Shown here: one piece after another, positions 21,760 to 27,881 of the stretch
How positions within the stretch are numbered: position 1 is the first letter of the stretch
Layout of the letters: every line of letters starts with the position of its first letter
From: Bacteroidota bacterium
GTDB lineage: Bacteria; Bacteroidota; Bacteroidia; Chitinophagales; Chitinophagaceae
DNA length: 27,881 nucleotides
Assembly (NCBI GenBank): GCA_023386555.1
Contig: JAEWJK010000018.1
Coordinates: 1 to 27,881, forward strand
Direction of reading: 5' to 3'
Notes under the pieces: model-generated
What the model saw: the letters and a program-made list of their open reading frames with translations, nothing else
What the model was told of the DNA's origin: nothing
The model's database searches: none
Position numbers and translations under genes: made by a program

Positions 21760-22872
21760 CTATTTCACCGGAATCATTGTGATAAAAACAGGTTGTTCAA
21801 CATCCAGCTTTTGACTGGCTTCTTCCAATAAGCCGAAATTCGGGTTGATGGCAAAGATCTGAATAGTGTTTGTGTTTTTGCTGGCCACCAATACGAACTT
21901 ACCAGTTGGATCAATCGTAAAGTTTCTTGGATACTCATTCACTTTTGCCTCACCAGACCTGTTAAGCTTTCCCTCTTTAGATAACAGGTATATTGAAATA
22001 TTGTTCGATTTACCCCTGTTAGATGTGAACAGAAATTTTTCATTGGGTGAGATATGAATATCTGCACTGCCTTTTTCATATTCACCACCTGCAGTTGCAG
22101 AAGCGATTGTTTGAATTTCCTGCAATTGATCATTTGAATAATTATACACAACAATATCGCCCCGAAGTTCATTTAACAGGTAAGCAGTTTTTCCGTTGGG
22201 ATGAAAAATGAAATGCCTTGGACCAGAACCATCAGGTAAAGTGTAATATGGAGTTGATGCAGGTGATAATGGTTCAGCTGCATCTTTCTTAAATTGGTAT
22301 TGATACAAACGATCGTTACCAAGATCGGCAGCAAAAAGATATTGTTGATCTGGTGAAAAGACTACCGAGTGCACATGACTTTTATCCTGCCTTTCATATA
22401 CAATTCCATAACCTTCGTGTTGAATGTACTGCACCCTTGCAGATAAAGAACCGTCTGCATTTGTTTTGTATACGCTGATCGCTCCACTTCCATACTCTGC
22501 TACAACAATGAACTTTCCGGTTGAATCTATCGTGATATAACAAGGAGCGTCACCGGTTGTTTGTTTATTCAACAACCTGAGTTCGCCTTTGGTTTTATCA
22601 AAAGAATATGCACTGATCTCACCTTGCTTTCCTTTATGTTCGTTTACTGCATACACAAACTTCTGATCAGGTGATACGACCATGTAAGAAACATTTTCTG
22701 CTCCGGGAACTTTACTTACCAGTGTTGCAAAACCTCTTTGAGCATTGAACTTATAAACATGAATGCCTTCATTTTTGCCGGAGGTATAACTGCCTATGAG
22801 CATATAGTAAGAAGATTGTGCGATCAAAGTATTCATTGCAAAGATTGAAACAATTAACAGAAGGTACCGCAT
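21760..22872 (-). CDS. Exported lactonase-family beta-propeller (YbhE/Pgl-like)
   Basis: The 370-residue protein has a signal peptide (about 1-19, ending LIAQ) and then a seven-bladed beta-propeller of the lactonase family, which includes 6-phosphogluconolactonase YbhE and carboxy-muconate cyclase. Family patterns are MLIGSYTSGKNEGIHVYKF at the start of the mature protein, repeated blades of the type SPDQKFVYAVNE, SPDQQYLFAADLGNDRLY and SPNEKFLFTSNRGKSN, and SGPRHFIFHPNGKTAYLLNEL. Because it is exported, the cytosolic pentose-phosphate role is unlikely; an extracytoplasmic sugar lactone substrate is a guess. A palindrome lies just upstream. Confidence 0.88.
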   Translation of the reverse strand: MRYLLLIVSIFAMNTLIAQSSYYMLIGSYTSGKNEGIHVYKFNAQRGFATLVSKVPGAENVSYMVVSPDQKFVYAVNEHKGKQGEISAYSFDKTKGELRLLNKQTTGDAPCYITIDSTGKFIVVAEYGSGAISVYKTNADGSLSARVQYIQHEGYGIVYERQDKSHVHSVVFSPDQQYLFAADLGNDRLYQYQFKKDAAEPLSPASTPYYTLPDGSGPRHFIFHPNGKTAYLLNELRGDIVVYNYSNDQLQEIQTIASATAGGEYEKGSADIHISPNEKFLFTSNRGKSNNISIYLLSKEGKLNRSGEAKVNEYPRNFTIDPTGKFVLVASKNTNTIQIFAINPNFGLLEEASQKLDVEQPVFITMIPVK

Positions 22873-22899
22873 ATAAATTGTATTGATACCAAATTACGT

Positions 22900-22918
22900 A
22901 ATTGATGCGGCATCAATT
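22900..22918. promoter_or_regulatory. 19-bp perfect palindrome, possible operator
   Basis: AATTGATGC-g-GCATCAATT has 9-bp arms and a single central base, and lies 28 nt upstream of the lactonase ATG. Its size and position fit a binding site for a dimeric regulator. There is no regulator gene beside it. Confidence 0.4.
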
Positions 22919-22940
22919 TGCTAAATTTTTTCTTTATGCA

Positions 22941-23013
22941 CCACATAGACACATAGGAACATAGATAATTGTTCGTCATTACATAGTAATGATCTCTTTG
23001 CGTTCTTTGCGAT
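22941..23013. repeat. Short-word arrays: 8-bp ACATAG words and 9-bp CTTTGCG words
   Basis: CCACATAG, ACACATAG and GAACATAG (22941-22964) are three exact octamers. CATTAC-ATA-GTAATG (22978-22992) is a palindrome. CTTTGCGTT and CTTTGCGAT (22996-23013) are two 9-mers. All lie in the gap of 231 bp between the lactonase and metallo-hydrolase genes, where nothing else is visible. Confidence 0.55.
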
Positions 23014-23103
23014 TCACCTGTCTCGAATATCAAACACTCCAAACTCCGCAAAACAAGTTACACCCAAGCAAAACAAAATATCCTTTGCGTTAAAATTGTC
23101 TCC

Positions 23104-24504
23104 CTATAAATTATATAAACTATGCTGTGCCGGCACTTCAACGATCTTAAATCCTTTCTTTAACAACCTTCTTTGAAACTCTATCTGTACATCATATTCA
23201 CCATGCACCAAAAAAAGATTCTTTACCATCGAAGGATCCTGGCAAGCTAAGAACTGGCAAAGATCTTCATAATCACCGTGAGCACTCATACTTCGCATGA
23301 TGCCTATCTCCGCTTTTACATCATATTCTTCCCGGAAGATTCTAACTCTCTTAGCTCCATTCATTAATCTTCCGCCTAAAGAATTGGGTTCTGAATAACC
23401 TACAATTAAGATAGTATTCTTAGGATCGCTGATATTATTTTTTATATGATGTTTGATCCTTCCAGCATCAGCCATTCCGCTGGCAGAAATAATGATGCAG
23501 GGTTGTGGAAGAAAATTAAGTTTTTTACTTTCTTCTGCTGTATGAATAAATTTCAATCCGGGAAAATCAAAAGGATCACTATCGGTGAGTAATAATTTTT
23601 TGATGTATTTATTAAAGCCTTCAGAATGACTTTTTACCACATCAGTAGCTTCTTTACTCAAAGGACTATCAACATACACAGGAACTTTTGGCAATTGTCT
23701 TTCTAACTGAAGTTGATTTAGAAAGTATAATAGCTCCTGTGTTCTTCCCACACTGAAAGCAGGAATGATCAGCTTACCTTTTTTCTCTACACATGTTTTA
23801 TTGATCCATTGTAAAAAATGATCTGCCGTACTAATGTGATCTTCATGCAAAGAACTTCCATAAGTACTTTCAAGAATAATATGATCTGATTGTGGAAATT
23901 CTTCAGGTGATTTCAATATCACATCACCATACCTTCCAACATCTCCACTAAAAGTTAACTGTTCCGTTTTACCTTCTTCTTTTATTCGAACATGTACTGC
24001 TGCACTTCCGATTATATGACCTGCATCTGTAAATAACACTTCAATATTGCTATCGATTGCAGTCCATGTTCTATACTCCACTATCTGCATCAAAGGAAAA
24101 ACACTTTTTGCATCGTCAACAGAATACAAAGGCTCAATCAGAGGTTCACCACGCTTCAATCTTTTTTTGTTGGAATACCCTGTATCATCTCTTTGTATCT
24201 CTGCAGAATCTAATAACAAAATCTCAGCAAGATCTTTTGTTGCTGCTGTGCAGAATATCTTTCCATTAAAACCATCTTTCACCAGTTTAGGCAATAGGCC
24301 TGAATGATCAATATGTGCATGCGATAAAATGACATATTGTATTGTTGAAGGATCAAAACCCCAATTCTCATTCAATGGCACTGTATCTTTTCCCATACCC
24401 TGGAACATGCCGCAATCAAACAAAAGTTTGGTTCCATCCTTTAAGTGTAATAAGTGTTTAGAACCTGTGACTGTCCTGGCTGCTCCGTGAAAAGATAGCT
24501 TCAT
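23104..24504 (-). CDS. Beta-CASP metallo-beta-lactamase-fold hydrolase (CPSF73-like RNase)
   Basis: The 466-residue protein belongs to the MBL/beta-CASP family related to eukaryotic CPSF-73 and archaeal/bacterial RNases. The metal motif SHAHIDHSGL supplies H62, H64, D66 and H67; further ligands are in FTDAGHIIGSAA and FSGDVGRYGD. The beta-CASP insert (about 180-360) has ILESTYGSSLH, IPAFSVGRTQELLYFL and SASGMADAGRIKHH, and a C-terminal MSAHGDYEDLCQFL plus FLVHGEYD completes the set. It is most likely an RNA-processing nuclease, though targets are unknown. It is divergent from a small two-gene cassette and has the best-spaced promoter in the window. Confidence 0.92.
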   Translation of the reverse strand: MKLSFHGAARTVTGSKHLLHLKDGTKLLFDCGMFQGMGKDTVPLNENWGFDPSTIQYVILSHAHIDHSGLLPKLVKDGFNGKIFCTAATKDLAEILLLDSAEIQRDDTGYSNKKRLKRGEPLIEPLYSVDDAKSVFPLMQIVEYRTWTAIDSNIEVLFTDAGHIIGSAAVHVRIKEEGKTEQLTFSGDVGRYGDVILKSPEEFPQSDHIILESTYGSSLHEDHISTADHFLQWINKTCVEKKGKLIIPAFSVGRTQELLYFLNQLQLERQLPKVPVYVDSPLSKEATDVVKSHSEGFNKYIKKLLLTDSDPFDFPGLKFIHTAEESKKLNFLPQPCIIISASGMADAGRIKHHIKNNISDPKNTILIVGYSEPNSLGGRLMNGAKRVRIFREEYDVKAEIGIMRSMSAHGDYEDLCQFLACQDPSMVKNLFLVHGEYDVQIEFQRRLLKKGFKIVEVPAQHSLYNL

Positions 24505-24521
24505 TTAATGATCATTTTATT

Positions 24522-24551
24522 GAAAGATAGTACAATCATTCATGTGGTCAA
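24522..24551 (-). promoter_or_regulatory. Candidate promoter for the beta-CASP gene
   Basis: On the minus strand TTG (24549-24551), 19 nt and TATCTTTC (24522-24529, 7 of 8 to TAnnTTTG) give the spacing expected for the Bacteroidota vegetative promoter. The box ends 17 nt before ATG 24504. Confidence 0.45.
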
Positions 24552-24562
24552 CCGGCATTAAG

Positions 24563-24593
24563 TTTAGGATCATTCAGGTAAATGATTAATTTG
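24563..24593 (+). promoter_or_regulatory. Candidate promoter for the two-gene cassette
   Basis: TTTA (24563-24566), 19 nt and TTAATTTG (24586-24593, 7 of 8 to TAnnTTTG) precede ATG 24602 by 8 nt. Transcription would start next to the start codon. Confidence 0.38.
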
Positions 24594-24601
24594 CCGTTAA
24601 T

Positions 24602-24910
24602 ATGAAAGTATATATTGAACCACCGGAAATAGATATTAATCCCATACAGGAAAGATTAATGAGTTTGCCGGAAGAAAGTGAGTTACGTCCTATTTTGCAA
24701 AATGTAATATCACTTCAACAGAAATATCTTGAAGTTGTGCAACAGAATTTGCAATACAAGATCATGTGGGCATTACGTTCTTTAGAAGCTGAGATAACTG
24801 AAGCTGGGGGCATGATCATTTTAGGCACAGATGGACAACTTACATTAAAAGAATTTCAGCCGGAACTATCAGACAGAATTGAACAGTGTATAAAAGATAA
24901 CATGGGATGA
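24602..24910 (+). CDS. Hypothetical protein, first of a coupled pair
   Basis: I do not recognise this 102-residue protein. It has no signal or membrane segment. The middle (about 12-70, from PIQERLMSLPEESELRPI to YKIMWALRSLEAEI) is predicted helical and may form a coiled coil; the C-terminal part (GGMIILGTDGQLTLKEFQPELSDRIEQCI) looks like a short beta-hairpin followed by helix. Its stop codon overlaps the next start (ATGA), so the two are translated as a unit. It is divergent from the beta-CASP nuclease gene, with 97 nt between starts. Confidence 0.75.
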   Translation: MKVYIEPPEIDINPIQERLMSLPEESELRPILQNVISLQQKYLEVVQQNLQYKIMWALRSLEAEITEAGGMIILGTDGQLTLKEFQPELSDRIEQCIKDNMG

Positions 24911-25182
24911 TGCTCTTTGATGAGGCTTTCGATAAATATATTAAAGGGAGATCTATTACCAGTTGTGGTTTTCAATTATTGAAGAAAGTAAAACAACCTG
25001 ACGGATATTTCAGAGAGATTGGTGGTTATTACACGTGTTTTGATAATAATTACCGGATTATGTTCTATGGAGAATCTCTCGCTAAAACACCAATTCAGGA
25101 AGCTTTGATATTAGACCCTGACGATATTGTTGTGGCAAGAGATACGGAAGATCTACGATGGCCGACAGATCATGTTTTCTAG
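24907..25182 (+). CDS. Hypothetical protein, second of a coupled pair
   Basis: I do not recognise this 91-residue protein. It is soluble and mixed alpha/beta, with an aromatic centre (GYFREIGGYYTCFDNNYRIMFYG) and an acidic stretch near the C-terminus (ALILDPDDIVVARDTEDLRW). It overlaps the upstream gene by 4 nt (ATGA) and converges with the helicase gene, with one base between stop codons. The pair has the size and layout of a toxin-antitoxin or an immunity-type cassette, but no catalytic or DNA-binding motif supports that. Confidence 0.72.
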   Translation: MMLFDEAFDKYIKGRSITSCGFQLLKKVKQPDGYFREIGGYYTCFDNNYRIMFYGESLAKTPIQEALILDPDDIVVARDTEDLRWPTDHVF

Positions 25183-25183
25183 A

Positions 25184-27082
25184 TTACTCCATAAACTCCC
25201 AGGCACTTTTGTATGCATTAATATTTTGTGCATATAGAATCAGATCATCATAAAACTTGTACTGACTTAACGTTGCACCATCACCGATCATCACAAGTTT
25301 TCTCCTTGCTCTCGTCATCGCAACATTCATTCTCCTGATCTCACTTAAAAAGCCGATCACATTATCTGTATTGCTTCTGGTAAGACTGATGTAAATAATA
25401 TCTCGTTCCTGTCCTTGAAAGCTATCAATTGTATTTACTGTGATGGATGTAAGGAATGATTGCAGGATAGTATTTGATGATACTAATTCCTTCAGCAATT
25501 CAACCTGGTGACGATAAGGAGCGATGACACCAATTGAAGGAAATGATTCACTGGTATAATGTTGATTCATCTCCTGCAAATATTTACAAAGATGATTTGT
25601 GAGAAATGATGCCTCTTCAGGATTTGATAAACCTGAGCCTTCCTGTTTTTCATCAAAGCCACATCCTGCTGTATCAATGAAAATAAAAGGTTGATCGTTT
25701 GTAAATAAAGTATGACTACCCACCGAGGAATGAGCTATTAACTGATCATGATAAAATTCTTTTGAAGAAAAGCCCATGATTGACTGATGCATTCGATATT
25801 GTTCCTGCAGTAAAACCACAGATTCAGGATGCATTTTTACAGTTTTTTCCATTAGTGTAATGGAAAGTTCTTTAGCAGCTTCAGTTGATTTGATAGTTGG
25901 TGGCAGTTGATTATGATCACCAGCCATCACAAGTTTTTTTGCTTTTAAAATCGGTATCCAACAGGCTGGTTCAATTGCCTGGGCAGCTTCATCAATCACA
26001 ACGGTTTCAAATCTTCGTTGTTTGATGGTATAATGATTCGCACCACCTAATGTTGATGTGATCACTTGTGCTTTACTTAAGATATCATCTATTATGTATT
26101 CTTCCGTTTTCGCAACTGCAGCTCTAAGATTTCTTGCTTCGTTGAATAAAGCATTTCGTTGCTCTCTTTCAGCCGGACCGAAACTTCGTTTGTACTTATG
26201 AGCCATATTTATATACTCTGCTGCCTGTTTCTTTAGCTCTTTTATTTCTTTTGCAGATGAATGACCGGCAATTTTACTGTCCAATGTATAATTCATCTGT
26301 CGTTCATTAACTTTTGCAGGGTTGCCAATACGAACAACATTCAACCCCTCTTCAGCTAATTTCTCTGTGAGCAAATCAACAGCTGCATTGCTTGGAGCTG
26401 TAACCAAAACCTGCTGAGGAGATTGTTTAATCAACGCTTTTATCGACTGAACTAAAGTGGTTGTTTTTCCTGTACCTGGTGGACCATGCACAATGGCTAC
26501 TTCATTTGCCTGCAGAATTTTATTAGCTGCTTCTTTTTGTTTGTCATTTAATTTCTCGAATGAGAAATCAAAAGCTGCATTGAATGTTGCAGGATTATCT
26601 CCCAAAATTGTTTTGATTAAACGGCCATTATCTTTCTTTTCGGCAACAAGTAGGGCGGTTTTTAAAGCTACCTCCATTTCTTTGTAGTTGTTTTCATCAA
26701 ACACTGAATCAATACCTAGCTTACCATTACGGCTCCAATCCGGTAGTTCGTCTGTACACAAACTCAACTTTAACCGATTGCCGGTAATATTCGATATAGT
26801 TCCTTCTATACGGTCTGTCTTAGCATCATGATTACTGAATAATGCAGCAGTCATTCCAAAGCGAAGTTGATGAGTGATCTCATGATGGGTAGTTCTTTCA
26901 ACTTCAACAGTAAGATAATCGCCTTGCCCAATTTCAGTATCACGAATTGCTATCGGATACCAGGTCATTCCATTTTCTCTTCTATCCTGAACAGGAAGTT
27001 TTTCAGTAAGCTCTTTAAAAGTTTTTCGGTCCTCTTCTTTTTCTATTCGTAATAATTCTCGCAGGTGTTTGAAATACTCCAT
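25184..27082 (-). CDS. SF1 (UPF1/IGHMBP2-like) DNA/RNA helicase
   Basis: This 632-residue ATP-dependent helicase belongs to superfamily 1B, the group with UPF1, SMUBP-2 and Dna2. An N-terminal beta-rich domain (about 1-150, resembling the 1B/stalk region of IGHMBP2) precedes the RecA cores. Motifs are GPPGTGKTT at 200-208 (Walker A), VVIDEAAQAIEP (motif II), LVMAGDHNQLPPT (III), EQYRMHQSIMGF (IV), TVNTIDSFQGQERDIIYISLTRSN (V) and NVAMTRARRKLVMIGD (VI), all complete. A helical insert (about 265-330) is charged. Whether it acts on RNA or DNA is not shown by sequence. It converges with the two-gene cassette. Confidence 0.95.
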   Translation of the reverse strand: MEYFKHLRELLRIEKEEDRKTFKELTEKLPVQDRRENGMTWYPIAIRDTEIGQGDYLTVEVERTTHHEITHQLRFGMTAALFSNHDAKTDRIEGTISNITGNRLKLSLCTDELPDWSRNGKLGIDSVFDENNYKEMEVALKTALLVAEKKDNGRLIKTILGDNPATFNAAFDFSFEKLNDKQKEAANKILQANEVAIVHGPPGTGKTTTLVQSIKALIKQSPQQVLVTAPSNAAVDLLTEKLAEEGLNVVRIGNPAKVNERQMNYTLDSKIAGHSSAKEIKELKKQAAEYINMAHKYKRSFGPAEREQRNALFNEARNLRAAVAKTEEYIIDDILSKAQVITSTLGGANHYTIKQRRFETVVIDEAAQAIEPACWIPILKAKKLVMAGDHNQLPPTIKSTEAAKELSITLMEKTVKMHPESVVLLQEQYRMHQSIMGFSSKEFYHDQLIAHSSVGSHTLFTNDQPFIFIDTAGCGFDEKQEGSGLSNPEEASFLTNHLCKYLQEMNQHYTSESFPSIGVIAPYRHQVELLKELVSSNTILQSFLTSITVNTIDSFQGQERDIIYISLTRSNTDNVIGFLSEIRRMNVAMTRARRKLVMIGDGATLSQYKFYDDLILYAQNINAYKSAWEFME

Positions 27083-27086
27083 TAAA

Positions 27087-27094
27087 CAAAGATG
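27087..27094 (-). promoter_or_regulatory. Candidate -7 box for the helicase gene
   Basis: CATCTTTG on the minus strand matches 7 of 8 positions of TAnnTTTG and ends 4 nt before ATG 27082, again giving almost no leader. Confidence 0.3.
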
Positions 27095-27131
27095 TGAATT
27101 ATTATGAGCCAGAAGCAGGTGCAGGCATGAA

Positions 27132-27160
27132 GCTTTCGTTGCGTCGCACTCTTCAGCTGC
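27132..27160 (+). repeat. Dispersed 3'-flank repeat, copy 6
   Basis: The plus strand reads GCTTTC then GTTGCGTCGCAC (27138-27149) then TCTTCAGCTGC. No plus-strand gene ends upstream of it, so it is an orphan copy, or marks a lost gene. The short open frame across it (27094-27300) is not a gene. Confidence 0.6.
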
Positions 27161-27262
27161 AGAAAGTCCTCTACCATTTTCATAAAAAATTATATGCTTA
27201 CGGTAATGAAGTTTTACCAGAATTTCTGGAGGAAACGGAAAGATTTCACTCTAGAGATGAAA

Positions 27263-27292
27263 CAAAAAAAGCCCCAAAGAAAACTTCGGGGC
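27263..27292 (-). terminator. rRNA operon terminator
   Basis: On the minus strand GCCCCGAAG-tttt-CTTTGGGGC (9-bp stem with one G-T pair, 27271-27292) is followed by seven T residues (27264-27270). It lies 10 nt past the 5S 3' end. Confidence 0.88.
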
Positions 27293-27302
27293 TTCAATAA
27301 AT

Positions 27303-27411
27303 ATGGCAGCTACCTACTCTCCCGCATTGTTGTGCAGTACCATCGGCCATGAGGGGCTTAACTTCTCTGTTCGGTATGGGAAGAGGTGAACACCCTCGGC
27401 AAAACCACCAT
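27303..27411 (-). rRNA. rrf: 5S ribosomal RNA
   Basis: About 109 nt. The minus-strand sequence begins and ends with complementary ends (ATGGTGGTTTTGCC at the 5' side, GGTAGCTGCCAT at the 3' side) and contains the conserved CCCATACCGAACAGAGAAG and TAAGCCCC segments and the GCGGGAGAGTAGGT block near the 3' end. It lies 101 nt after the 23S 3' end, without a tRNA between, and is the last gene of the rRNA operon. Ends are estimated to within a few bases. Confidence 0.95.
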
Positions 27412-27512
27412 AAAAAGATACTATGGGTTTAACCATAAATAAGTTGACATACTAGAAAAGTTTGAATCTCTAAAGTATCAAATCATCAAGCAAAGCTTGA
27501 AATAATAAAATT

Positions 27513-27881
<369 letters not shown>

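Noticed and set aside
27094..27300. 68-codon plus-strand open frame beside the rRNA operon
   Set aside because: It contains copy 6 of the dispersed repeat (read as SLRRTL) and its end runs through the rRNA terminator hairpin, so it is unlikely to be a gene.
27412..27512. A tRNA gene in the 23S-5S spacer
   Set aside because: The 101-bp spacer has no cloverleaf-forming sequence or T-loop motif that I can see.

Overview
This window is a chromosomal segment from a member of the Bacteroidota, most likely family Chitinophagaceae; I cannot name the genus. The case rests on gldF/gldG gliding genes, a MurF-Alr fusion, a fused alpha/beta 2-oxoacid dehydrogenase E1, a lack of clear Shine-Dalgarno sites, and repeated TAnnTTTG promoter boxes just upstream of start codons. 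It is AT-rich and mostly ordinary housekeeping DNA. No prophage, insertion sequence, CRISPR array or tRNA gene was seen.

Layout. 1-582 is a repeat-rich stretch with no convincing gene. 583-6168 (minus) carries fused E1, a fumarylacetoacetase-family hydrolase, pth, rplY and prs. 6272-9754 carries radC, a lipoprotein, a B12-binding mutase subunit, a small four-helix-bundle gene, an enoyl-CoA hydratase and an NlpC/P60 lipoprotein. 9839-12177 (plus) holds fumC and a lipoprotein. 12246-18978 (minus) runs gldF, gldG, terC, murF-alr, lspA. 19063-21613 (minus) has a small membrane protein and the iscS-iscU-iscA cluster. 21760-27082 holds a lactonase-like protein, a beta-CASP metallo-hydrolase, a two-gene cassette of unknown function and an SF1 helicase. 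The right end holds the 3' end of an rRNA operon on the minus strand (partial 23S, 5S, terminator).

The genes fit together as central metabolism (E1, B12-binding mutase subunit, enoyl-CoA hydratase and fumarase, plausible for branched-chain amino acid or propionate breakdown), translation (pth, rplY, rRNA), envelope work (murF-alr, lspA, NlpC, lipoproteins, Gld transporter) and Fe-S assembly.

The most interesting content lies between the genes. First, several gaps hold arrays of short tandem words of 7, 8 or 9 bp, each locus with its own word, and in four places the same word runs in opposite orientation on the two sides of a spacer. In one of these the spacer is a complete four-helix-bundle (23S-IVP/Avd-like) gene, which suggests a tiny mobile element or its empty scars. 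Second, a dispersed repeat with core GTGCGACGCAAC occurs six times, and in four cases its core lies 36-39 nt past a stop codon in the same orientation relative to that gene. Third, the left edge has two unrelated tandem arrays with periods of about 31 and 33 bp. All of these were read by eye and need genome-wide searches.
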